DNA from: Giardia muris
Taxonomy: Eukaryota; Fornicata; Diplomonadida; Hexamitidae
Reading direction: 5' to 3'
Length of the DNA stretch: 64,000 nucleotides
Assembly: GCA_006247105.1 (NCBI GenBank)
Contig: CM016927.1
Location: 434,001 to 498,000 of the forward strand
How positions within the stretch are numbered: position 1 is the first letter of the stretch; every line of letters begins with the position of its first letter. Both the position numbers and the translations under genes were made by a program. Positions 9,414 through 17,692 of the stretch are shown in pieces. The notes beneath the pieces are model-generated. The model made no database searches. It was not told the DNA's origin and saw only the letters and a list, made by a program, of their open reading frames with translations.

Positions 9414-10709
9414 TCAGTCAGGGAGCGGCTCGAGCTCCCGATGACCGGCGACGAGGCCACAGATTCTCCGCGTATCGAGCTCCGTTGAGAGAAGTGGGAG
9501 GCGACGAGTCAGAGCCGTATCGGCGAAGGGGTCTCGCTGGCTTCGTGCTGGTAGGGCTGCCGCTTGTGCCAACCGTAGCAGTGCCTGCAACGCGGTCTTA
9601 TTATTTGCAAGATAGCTGCAGAGCCGGAGTCGTTCTTCATCTGTGGGATGGCTGGCGGGGTCAATGGCAAGGTGATAAAGGCCGGCCTCTCGAAGCGTGA
9701 CTAGAGTCGCACTCACGAGACAGTTGAGTTCGTCACGAAGGCTGTCAACAGCTTTCATGATAGCACCGATCCTTTGCTTCATAACCTTCTCCCCACCGAT
9801 TGGCCGTCGACTTGGAGAGGGGGAGGAGAAAGTCCCAAACCCAGCTGGAGGCCCGGTAACTGGCTTCATTGTTCCAGTTCCATGATGGGATGGTGGAGGC
9901 TTCGCTTTGAAACTGGAGTTAAGGCTGGGTAGGGTACCAGTCGATTTGGCTATGCTACCCCTTTGTGAGAGGGGACGCGTCACGTCCTCCTCAAGATCAT
10001 AATTGCAGCCTGCTGATGGCCGACGTGAACCCTGTGGGGGCGGCTGAGGAGATGAGCTTCGCCGCCCCGATAGGTATTCTAGGCTTCTGGCACGCTCCGC
10101 CACGATCTGCTCTTGAACGGCCTTCTTGAGATCCTGCTTAAGCGTCGCGATGACCTCCTGGAGCTCCGCCACCTCCTTGTTCAGGGCGACGTTGCGCGCG
10201 GCCTCGTCTTCGAGGGCCGTCGCCAGCGCTGTCTTCTCCTCCGTCAACTTCCGGACGAAGTCGCCACGGAACTCGTCGCGGGTCCGGCGTGCCGCCTCAT
10301 CCTTCCGGTCCCCCATCGACTTGTAGGCGGGCTTGGCATGGAGGCGCGACTCGATGACCGCGGCCTTGACGCGTGCGGCGGCCATCTGTTCGATTCCCTC
10401 GATCTTCTCTTGTAGGTCTCGACGAAGTGAAATGATGGTGTCTGGAAGGGCGGTGTCGGTCGGCTGGCCCTCCGGCTCGTAGATCGCCAGGCGCTCCTGC
10501 AGGCGCGCGATTTCGCGACTATGCAGCGTCTCGCGGTGGGCCATCGAGAGCTGAGCCGTGCTAAGCTCGTCCTCGAGGTCCTGGACTTTCGCCTCAAGTG
10601 ACTGGATGACGGCCTCCTGCCTGGCTAGACCACCCTTGGGGCGAGACCCGTCGCCCCTCCCTGGCGAGGGGGCGTGTCCCGACGCTCCTCCAGAGTATAC
10701 GGGTGGCAT
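9414..10709 (-). CDS. Coiled-coil protein, 431 aa, unrecognised
   Basis: The N-terminus is low complexity (Gly/Pro/Ser). A strong coiled coil follows at about residues 30-75 (QEAVIQSLEAKVQDLEDEL, SREIARLQERLAIYE) and again at about 150-215 (KLTEEKTALATALEDEAARN, LQEVIATLKQDLKKAV). Then comes a Ser/Pro-rich linker containing SRRPSAG, and a helical C-terminal domain of about 110 residues (MKQRIGAIMKAVDSLRDELNCLV onward). I cannot assign a family; a structural or flagellar role is the natural guess. The gene diverges from the Mcm10-like gene across only 6 bp (10710-10715, TTAATA), so both promoters must lie inside or across the neighbouring coding regions. Confidence 0.75.
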   Translation of the reverse strand: MPPVYSGGASGHAPSPGRGDGSRPKGGLARQEAVIQSLEAKVQDLEDELSTAQLSMAHRETLHSREIARLQERLAIYEPEGQPTDTALPDTIISLRRDLQEKIEGIEQMAAARVKAAVIESRLHAKPAYKSMGDRKDEAARRTRDEFRGDFVRKLTEEKTALATALEDEAARNVALNKEVAELQEVIATLKQDLKKAVQEQIVAERARSLEYLSGRRSSSPQPPPQGSRRPSAGCNYDLEEDVTRPLSQRGSIAKSTGTLPSLNSSFKAKPPPSHHGTGTMKPVTGPPAGFGTFSSPSPSRRPIGGEKVMKQRIGAIMKAVDSLRDELNCLVSATLVTLREAGLYHLAIDPASHPTDEERLRLCSYLANNKTALQALLRLAQAAALPARSQRDPFADTALTRRLPLLSTELDTRRICGLVAGHRELEPLPD

Positions 10710-10715
10710 TTAATA
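10710..10715. promoter_or_regulatory. 6-bp A/T spacer between two divergent start codons
   Basis: TTAATA is everything between the minus-strand ATG (10709-10707) and the plus-strand ATG at 10716. Short A/T-rich initiator-like elements next to the ATG are known to drive Giardia transcription, and this hexamer would have to serve both directions. Confidence 0.5.
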
Positions 10716-11663
10716 ATGGCTTCAAAGACCCAGCTGGTTATGCTCGGCTCGAGTGGTCTGATGGCGCCCGCGGACGCCCCAGGGCTCACGTTATTCCGGA
10801 GACTAGCAGATACCAAGTCCATCGTCATCGAGGAGTTGGCGTCGCTTCGGAGCCTTCAGAAGAAGAAGTTGTCGGGTCAGGTGTCTCTTGATAACGTTGT
10901 CATCCCAGTGCTTGTCGAGTCCTTCGATCCCGAGACTCAGATCGGGCTTCTCACAGACCTCTTGCACGCTGATATTTATTCCCTCTTCGAGTCTGTAGAT
11001 AGCCCTGTAGTCCACGGGCTCATCTGCGTGATGCATCCATGGGTCGAGTGCGTTGGCCCATGGCTCGTCTTGCGCGTTTCGGACTTCATGTGCTTCGGAC
11101 CATCTCCAGACATTGTTCCATGCAAGGCTAGGTCTGCTCAGTCCGGCGCTCCCTGTGGTGCCATAGCCCATAGGATTCGTGGCTATTGTCACAGGCATGC
11201 TCTTCGCCTCGCCCAGATTGATACCGGGGAGAACTTCTATCAAGCCATCAAGATCGGCAATCTTATCGAGCCCTTGTTACACTTCTCTGGGGACTTGTCC
11301 GTGGCCGAAATCGCCCGTAGACTACGCCCCCAAACGAGTACTCTTCCATCTTCAAAGGGACAGAGAAAACCGGCCACAATAATAGCGGAACAAAGTATTC
11401 CAGCTCGAGTCAAGATACCTCTGCAGCCGAAGGCTGGGTTCACGCCGGTCCACGCCCACGTGTGCCATGATTGCCAGCACGCCTCTACCGATGTGCTCAA
11501 GGATTGCCTGCTGAAAGGCCATCAGATCGAGACGAGGATTGCCAAGTCGTACAACTTCAAGTGTGCTACTTGCTGTGCGTCCAGAACGAGTATCTCCCGC
11601 ATGGGACCTACGAAGCCATGCCGGGTCTGCGCCTCCTTATCCTGGAAACCCCACTCCTGTTAG
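10716..11663 (+). CDS. Mcm10-like replication initiation factor
   Basis: Mcm10 is a DNA-binding protein that helps activate the CMG helicase and loads polymerase alpha at origins. This 315-aa protein shows the core layout: a leader (APGLTLFRRL), an OB-fold-like stretch at about 50-130 (SLDNVVIPVLVE, IYSLFE, GLICVMHPWV, FMCFGPSPD), and directly after it a CCCH zinc cluster C136, C147, C158, H161 in the family spacing (PCK...GAPCG...GYCHRH). A second cysteine group near the C-terminus (C250/C253, C283/C286, C302/C305) resembles the extra zinc domain of animal Mcm10. The protein is much shorter than animal Mcm10. I chose the ATG at 10716, six bases from the divergent neighbour. The stop TAG overlaps the TAA of the convergent gene by 4 bp. 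Call made from motif order, so moderate. Confidence 0.65.
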   Translation: MASKTQLVMLGSSGLMAPADAPGLTLFRRLADTKSIVIEELASLRSLQKKKLSGQVSLDNVVIPVLVESFDPETQIGLLTDLLHADIYSLFESVDSPVVHGLICVMHPWVECVGPWLVLRVSDFMCFGPSPDIVPCKARSAQSGAPCGAIAHRIRGYCHRHALRLAQIDTGENFYQAIKIGNLIEPLLHFSGDLSVAEIARRLRPQTSTLPSSKGQRKPATIIAEQSIPARVKIPLQPKAGFTPVHAHVCHDCQHASTDVLKDCLLKGHQIETRIAKSYNFKCATCCASRTSISRMGPTKPCRVCASLSWKPHSC

Positions 11664-14600
11664 ACAAGTGTCACCACCATCTGGATATCCTGACACGTCA
11701 CCTCATCGAAACACCCAAAGATCCGTGCACTGAGCATAAAAGACCCAGGGGAGGCCGCGCATCCATGGAACGTCCCCTCCCAGACACTAACCGGTGGGAT
11801 AGTAAGCGGGAGACGTACCAGACCAACCATACTACAGGGTATCGCCCCCTCTGAACAGCTCAGATTCGTCTCGACCGTTGACGTGACACTTTCCAACGTC
11901 TGGTTAAGGAGGACTAACCGAAACTGCGCCGAGTCGTGCCTATTCTCCACACAAACGATCGTCCCTTCAAGTTTCGTCGTGGTTCCAGCTCCCACATCTC
12001 TCGTCTGTCTTGGAACCGCCATGTAGGTCTTCCCTCCCTCCTGCACTAGCGTTATGAGAGAGCTAGAGGGGATGGATCCATATCGCCCCGTGTACGTCCC
12101 TAGCACCGCCTTTTGAACGGCCTTGAGATCCCCAAGAATCTGCGAGTGGAGCAGGGCCAGATCGTAGGCCTCGTCGTTTCGGTCCTTGAAGACGAACGCA
12201 CTCTCACGCTTCAGAATGGCGTAGAGGGCCGGGACGATCGTCGGGGTATGCTGAAGCAAGAGATGCCGCGCCTCAAGAAGGAGGGCGTTCTGGTGCAGCT
12301 GCTTGAGAATCCCCTCAGGGATTGTACAGTGAGGACTACGAACAATAGCCTTTGTCTCTGTTGGCCTGTTTGGCAAGTGGATGACATTCTTTGTTGTAGG
12401 GTTGAACTCCTCGGACGCCGAACTCAAATTAGTGATAGTAAGGTGATAGTCGTCACCGAGACGTGGAATGACAAATCTGACCTTTCCATCTTGTAAGGTC
12501 CCCGTTACTGTTTCTTGGACGAGAAAGCTCGTATCTAGAGCGGCCGCAACGATCATTGGGCCCGTCCCTTCCAGGGTCACGTCCACATGTGTCGCTACCA
12601 TCCCCTCTGTGGCCGCGAGGGTGGTGGTGAGGGAGACGGCGGGCTGAGGCCTTTCCTCGATGCGTAGCGTTACCAATGAGTCCGAGACGATGGGCCAACC
12701 ATTGGCGGCATATGCAACTACGTGTTCCAAGGTGAGGATCGTTGTCCCGGGTGGCAAGGCCGGGACGACGAAGTAGAATGGGACATCCACGGTCTCCTTC
12801 GCCTTGATGACACGATGGACGGCCAGGACGCGATCTTGTAGGCATTCCGGGAGGGTGGATCCGAGGATGTGCCTTTGTAAGCAATGATGCAGGTATGGCC
12901 TAGCAAGGTCTGTACGCAACAGGCTCTGGAACGACGTCGACGCCTGCACGTGCTGTAGCTCGCCTTGGAAAGCGGCGAGGTCTGCGAAAATGTAGTCGTA
13001 GGCTGCGAACAACGAATCCCGAGGGTTCCGTTGGGTTGGAGATGGTGTGCTGGTTCCGTCGAGATATTCGCCAGTGACGTCATAGGCGCAATATCCTTGG
13101 TAGTTGGACGTGATGAAGACCTCGGAGACGTCGCGGTGCCCAACGTTATGAAGAAGAAGCCGCCCTTGTATTACTTCCCCGGGGAAGAAGGGGCCTTCGG
13201 GCAAGGCGTGTTCTATTGGTAGTTCTGCAGTGGAATCCAAGACCGGGAAGGTTATGGGCGTATCCAAACAGATGTCTGAGGAGATGCAATCGACGGTGTC
13301 CTTAGTCTTTGAGCTTTCGCCTTCACCAAGCTCCTTGAGGTACTGGATCTGTAGCCCTTGGATCCTGACGCTTTTCGTCTTCCCCACGGCCTTTGGAAGC
13401 TGCAAGGGGATGCCGCAGAGGAGGATGCTACCGCTCGAGAAGGGCATCTTGATTGGGAAGCGGAGCTGGTGTCGTGTCGAGAAGTCCAAAGAGGCCGGGG
13501 AGATCGGGCCATCACTCTCATCTCGCAGGGTGAAGAGAAGCTCGATTTTCTTTAGGTCGTAACTAGCTAAAGGGTACTCGAGCGCAAGACAGAAGATGGC
13601 GACGGCAGCCTCTCCTGCTCGCATCGCCTTGACGCCCGTGAGCTTGTCCGATGACCCAACCTGAGAGTGACGTGCATAGAGACGGTGGCGTAGGGCTAGG
13701 ATGAGTTCTGCGTTTTGACTCCGCGAGTCCTCGTCCTCGTAAGCGACCATGCTGGGCAGGGAGATGTTAGGGTGATAGAGGTCTTGTAGAGAGATGCCCT
13801 GGAGCTTTATCTCTGGCCTTTCTCTCTCACGCCCCAAGTCCGTCCCAAGTAGGTCCAAAAGGTCGACAAGAAAGGCGCGGGGCGTGAACTTCCGCGCGGG
13901 GATGAAGGCTTGACGAAGGCATTCGGTTACCTCAGTTGCCTCGTCAGTCGCGTAGAGGTAGTCCCGAAAGATACGGACGGCGTACTGTACCGGCGTCTCG
14001 TTGTAGTAGCGGCGCAGTGGCGCGTCGTTCTTCTTGCAGAACCGAAGCCTCTTTTCGCTGAAGGGGTGCGCCGATTGGTATGGGAGGAGGAAGATACTCA
14101 TCAATGTTGGGGTTCCTATGCCCTCTCGGATGAGAAAGGGCTTGAGGGCGGAGAGTGCCCGCTGAATGCTCGACCCTGGTGCGAAGAATTGCGGGAAGTG
14201 ACGTAACAGTCCGTCCTCCATGCCAGAGAACAGGCGGTTCTCCGTCTGAGCGCAGACGCAGGAGCGAATGCGTTCCAGGGCGACCTCGAACGGCTCGGAG
14301 GGGGTGGAATCGACATCTCCTGCACGGATAAAAGGACGAGCGTAACAGAACATCAACAAGAGCTGCGCCACACTCTTGAACCACCACCGCTGGTCGATCT
14401 CCTGATTGAGGACGTGCTCGAAGGTCCGAATACAGAAGGAGTATGCTCGCACCTCGAAGAAAGTCTCGCCAGCATGGGTCCGGAGGTTGATCATTGTGTT
14501 GATACAGTTTCTATCCTCTGCTACGTAGCTAGCGGCCAGAAAGGACAGGGCGGTCTCGTACGAACGTAGCTCCTCGACGGCCAGTCTATTCACGATCTTC

Positions 14601-16234
14601 TCGAGGCTCTCGTTGAGCAGGAGAAACAACGAGACCGCCAGAAGCTCCGTCCGCCGCTTGAAACCAAGGAACCGGTGGTGTGTGACGCGGTTACCGAAGC
14701 CCATCCCCATCCCGCCCCCCATTCCTATAGCCGTTGAGAATTGAGAGACGGAAGCGCTGAGGCTGGAGTTATAGAGTTCGGAGGTGTGGCGGGGAGTATG
14801 TGCGGAGGTGGGCGTAGTCTGAGTCGGATCGGGGATCGCCTCGTCAAGGGCGGCAAGCATCTTCTCTACGGTCTTGGTGATATCTTGCCGATCGTCGGAG
14901 GTCAGAGGGAGCGTGCTCGAGGGCTTCGACCCAGGAGAAAAGGCTGCCCGGCACATGATCCCAAGAGACCTGGCCTCATAAAGGTGGGCCATGAAGGCTC
15001 CTGGCATCTTCCCCTTAGACTTGTGGAGGATGGCAGCATACATGCTGCAGGCCTCATCGGCCAGGCCGAGCTGTAGAAGGAGGTCGGCGAAGCGTCTAGT
15101 GATTTGAGCGGCCCCGAACCGTGCGTAGTGCGCCTTCCCCTTTGAGAGGTGCCCGGCGGAGTGGCCGACCTTGAGGGCCGCCCTGCTTTGATTCGCCTGT
15201 CCCGTGAAGAAGTTCGCGATTTTCCGTCCGACGGCCAGGTACTCTAGGCAGGCCTCGGAGATGTGATAAAGTTTGGCGCTCAGAAAGGGACCCAGGAGGG
15301 TCGAGATGTAGAACGCAACGATGGTATTGAAGAGCCCGCTGACGGTGCGCGAGAGGCCCGGGATATCCGGGTCCAGGTAAGGGTATCCATATCTTCGCCC
15401 CGAGGCTGAGAGGGAGGCATATGGCTCACAGGATGCCGGATCGCAGCTGAAGAGGTAGTGACGATACAAGCCCGGGTGTCGTAGGCGCAGGTATGCTTCG
15501 ACGTCCACCGCCGTTGCTGGTTCCAGTTGATAGGTATGATATAGCTGCAGGTTGAGGTAGAATGGGTAGACGTTGTACCCACTGAGCTCCTTGCGAAGGA
15601 GGGAGTCCACATACTGAGCGGACCGGTCGGTCTGGTGGTCGTCGACGATAAGGAGGGCGCAACAGACGTCGTTGTCGTTCAATCCCGCGATCGCCCCACG
15701 CAAGGGGACCGGAAGGTCGGCTGTAATCCGCCTGATCGCCTGGACTTTGTCCTGCAGCGTGTCCGTGAAGGCACAGACCGAAAGGTATGCGAGCGGGTTA
15801 TCGAGAAAGTCATGTATGGAGCCCGGGTACATGGACCCGGCGGAGAGGTAGGCTTCCGCCAGAGAGACCAGTGGCTGGTCCACCAGGCTCCCCAGGACGC
15901 TCTTGTACCGCGAGGCGTAGCCGGTTGCGATCTCGTGATCCTGGTTCGGGGTTGGTAGTTGTGAGACCCGAACGGGGATTGAACAGAGGTCTTCCAACAG
16001 ATGGAAGCGGAGACGGAGCCCGCTCAGGCTGGTGGAAACCGGCTTCCCTTGCGCGCTGATGAACTCCAGACCGATGGGCTTATCGTACGGAGGAGAGTTC
16101 CGTAGGGCGTGCAGGAGGTCGAGGCCTCGTGCGGCACAGAGGGCGGCAGCACTCGGAGCGAGGTAGACACCGACCACGGGCCGTGAGATGAAGTCCAAGG
16201 AGCTTGTGAGGACCTCGTGGACGTTCAATGTCAT
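11660..16234 (-). CDS. Trs85/TRAPPC8-like TRAPP subunit
   Basis: TRAPPC8/Trs85 is the TRAPPIII-specific subunit that directs the Rab1 exchange factor to membranes in secretion and autophagy. The 1524-aa product has the N-terminal pattern of the family (RPVVGVYLAPSAAALCAARGLD, then FLDNPLAYL) and the RKELSGYNVYPFYLNLQ region. An alpha-helical, TPR-like middle follows, including a stretch after residue 370 similar to the family's displaced-subunit helices. The C-terminus is beta-rich (Ig-like strands such as GSILLCGIPLQLP and FVIPRLGDDYHLTITN), as in TRAPPC8 C-termini. Length is close to that of animal TRAPPC8. Its stop overlaps the Mcm10-like stop. A different large TPR/Ig trafficking subunit cannot be excluded. 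Confidence 0.55.
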   Translation of the reverse strand: MTLNVHEVLTSSLDFISRPVVGVYLAPSAAALCAARGLDLLHALRNSPPYDKPIGLEFISAQGKPVSTSLSGLRLRFHLLEDLCSIPVRVSQLPTPNQDHEIATGYASRYKSVLGSLVDQPLVSLAEAYLSAGSMYPGSIHDFLDNPLAYLSVCAFTDTLQDKVQAIRRITADLPVPLRGAIAGLNDNDVCCALLIVDDHQTDRSAQYVDSLLRKELSGYNVYPFYLNLQLYHTYQLEPATAVDVEAYLRLRHPGLYRHYLFSCDPASCEPYASLSASGRRYGYPYLDPDIPGLSRTVSGLFNTIVAFYISTLLGPFLSAKLYHISEACLEYLAVGRKIANFFTGQANQSRAALKVGHSAGHLSKGKAHYARFGAAQITRRFADLLLQLGLADEACSMYAAILHKSKGKMPGAFMAHLYEARSLGIMCRAAFSPGSKPSSTLPLTSDDRQDITKTVEKMLAALDEAIPDPTQTTPTSAHTPRHTSELYNSSLSASVSQFSTAIGMGGGMGMGFGNRVTHHRFLGFKRRTELLAVSLFLLLNESLEKIVNRLAVEELRSYETALSFLAASYVAEDRNCINTMINLRTHAGETFFEVRAYSFCIRTFEHVLNQEIDQRWWFKSVAQLLLMFCYARPFIRAGDVDSTPSEPFEVALERIRSCVCAQTENRLFSGMEDGLLRHFPQFFAPGSSIQRALSALKPFLIREGIGTPTLMSIFLLPYQSAHPFSEKRLRFCKKNDAPLRRYYNETPVQYAVRIFRDYLYATDEATEVTECLRQAFIPARKFTPRAFLVDLLDLLGTDLGRERERPEIKLQGISLQDLYHPNISLPSMVAYEDEDSRSQNAELILALRHRLYARHSQVGSSDKLTGVKAMRAGEAAVAIFCLALEYPLASYDLKKIELLFTLRDESDGPISPASLDFSTRHQLRFPIKMPFSSGSILLCGIPLQLPKAVGKTKSVRIQGLQIQYLKELGEGESSKTKDTVDCISSDICLDTPITFPVLDSTAELPIEHALPEGPFFPGEVIQGRLLLHNVGHRDVSEVFITSNYQGYCAYDVTGEYLDGTSTPSPTQRNPRDSLFAAYDYIFADLAAFQGELQHVQASTSFQSLLRTDLARPYLHHCLQRHILGSTLPECLQDRVLAVHRVIKAKETVDVPFYFVVPALPPGTTILTLEHVVAYAANGWPIVSDSLVTLRIEERPQPAVSLTTTLAATEGMVATHVDVTLEGTGPMIVAAALDTSFLVQETVTGTLQDGKVRFVIPRLGDDYHLTITNLSSASEEFNPTTKNVIHLPNRPTETKAIVRSPHCTIPEGILKQLHQNALLLEARHLLLQHTPTIVPALYAILKRESAFVFKDRNDEAYDLALLHSQILGDLKAVQKAVLGTYTGRYGSIPSSSLITLVQEGGKTYMAVPRQTRDVGAGTTTKLEGTIVCVENRHDSAQFRLVLLNQTLESVTSTVETNLSCSEGAIPCSMVGLVRLPLTIPPVSVWEGTFHGCAASPGSFMLSARIFGCFDEVTCQDIQMVVTLV

Positions 16235-16342
16235 TTTAGCTCCCGCTTCGCTTTATCTGTCCCTTTCGAATCCCGAGCGTCTACAGCGTCGAGCCTGAGG
16301 TCGAGGGGGAAAAGGGGATGATGCTGGGAAATAAAGGATTGC

Positions 16343-17692
16343 ATGGCCGGAGGCCCCCTCGAGCGCGCCTTGGAGGCCGTAGAGCACGCCCTCCGCCCGC
16401 TGGGGATCGAGCTTCCGGCCGGGCTCTTACTGCAAAGCCTTCAGGGCTTGGATTCCGAACGGAAGCGGGAACGGACCCTCCTCTTCCGTGCGCTTCATGA
16501 CCTTGTGCTCTCGACCGTCCATTACGGTGGGCAGGTCCTTATCGGGGGAAAAGGGAAGCCTCTGGCCCTAGGAGAGCTCTGGGAGAGGTATGGGAGTCTT
16601 GGTGACAAGCTAACGGCCGTCGACTTCCTGATCTTCCTGGAGCGCTCCCTCCTCATGGCAGGCTTCGTGATCCCGTTGACCGTCTCGGGGACGACGCGTC
16701 TGGACCAGCTGGAGAGCCTCTTGGACTTCGACACGCAGACGATCGCCCTCGCCATCTGCTACCTCTCCTTGGAGTACCGGCTGGTCCACCGGGGCCTCAT
16801 CGACGTCATCTGCGTTGATGCCCTGGAGCGGTGCGTCTCGGAATTGCTGCAGTCGGAGTCTGTGGGGTATCTGGGAACCTCGAAGCTGGGCCAGGGCGTC
16901 TCTCCGGACGAGTATCTACTCGGCCTTTCGCCGGAGGCGCGGGAGATAGACTCCGAGGACCTGTCTCCAATAGAGTTGATGGCTCTGGTGCACGAGGAGG
17001 TCTACGAGCTCAAGAACGCCACGCGTCGGTTGCTGCACGCCCTCCCACGGTGGACGTGCTGTCTCTCCCACGTCCTGCACCCCGCAGACGTCGCCGACGT
17101 CCTCGAAGGGAAGCTGCCGTTCCTTCGCCTCGACGATGGGCGTAACCTGGGGAGTCAGGCGGCGTGCCTGCAGAGGGTTGAGGAGGCCAATCGGAAGATT
17201 CAGCTCCTTCTCGAGGTCGTCTTCCGAGGGATCGAGGAGAAGGTGAGGGAACACAAGGGGAGGCTGACGAGGTTGGATGGTCATTGCGGCGAGGCACGAG
17301 CGTACCCGCTGAAGGGCGTGCTCTTCGGCACCCCCGCCGCGGATGAGAGCGTCCATTTACTACCCTTCGTCCAGGAGGCCGTGGCAGCCTGGCCGCGGCT
17401 CGAGGCCGTCCTCCATCGCCGTCGCGAGGCTCAGGACGCTGAGCTCCAGGCGGCACAGCAGACGGCGCGTCAGATACACAAGCGGGTCGCCGCGGCACTC
17501 CGCCAGGTCCCCGAAGGCCTAACGCTGAGGAGGCTTCGGGACTCACCCACCCGCTCCTTCTCCTCTCCAAAGCAGAGACGCCAGGCGCCTCTTCAAAGAC
17601 AACGGGCTGAGGCCACGGAAGCCACTGCCCTCGCAAAGACTCGGACACACGAGTCCCAGGTCGGGATCAAGTCCCATCGAAGCGGAGCGTAA
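16343..17692 (+). CDS. Conserved-looking helical protein, 449 aa (weak TEDC1 resemblance)
   Basis: The first 200 residues form a helical domain (LLFRALHDLVLSTVHYGG, TAVDFLIFLERSLLMAGF, TIALAICYLSLEYRLVHRG). It faintly recalls the tubulin epsilon/delta complex protein TEDC1 in helix spacing and in the 'skip to an LxxALxYL helix' pattern. I would not name it on that. Residues about 215-300 are helical and could be a coiled coil (EVYELKNATRRLLHALP, EEANRKIQLLLEVVFRGIEEKV). The C-terminal 70 residues are Arg/Gln-rich and probably disordered. The gene starts 108 bp from the divergent Trs85-like gene, with GGAAATAAAGGATT just ahead of the ATG. Its last 26 bp overlap the end of the convergent 1250-aa gene. 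Confidence 0.75.
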   Translation: MAGGPLERALEAVEHALRPLGIELPAGLLLQSLQGLDSERKRERTLLFRALHDLVLSTVHYGGQVLIGGKGKPLALGELWERYGSLGDKLTAVDFLIFLERSLLMAGFVIPLTVSGTTRLDQLESLLDFDTQTIALAICYLSLEYRLVHRGLIDVICVDALERCVSELLQSESVGYLGTSKLGQGVSPDEYLLGLSPEAREIDSEDLSPIELMALVHEEVYELKNATRRLLHALPRWTCCLSHVLHPADVADVLEGKLPFLRLDDGRNLGSQAACLQRVEEANRKIQLLLEVVFRGIEEKVREHKGRLTRLDGHCGEARAYPLKGVLFGTPAADESVHLLPFVQEAVAAWPRLEAVLHRRREAQDAELQAAQQTARQIHKRVAAALRQVPEGLTLRRLRDSPTRSFSSPKQRRQAPLQRQRAEATEATALAKTRTHESQVGIKSHRSGA

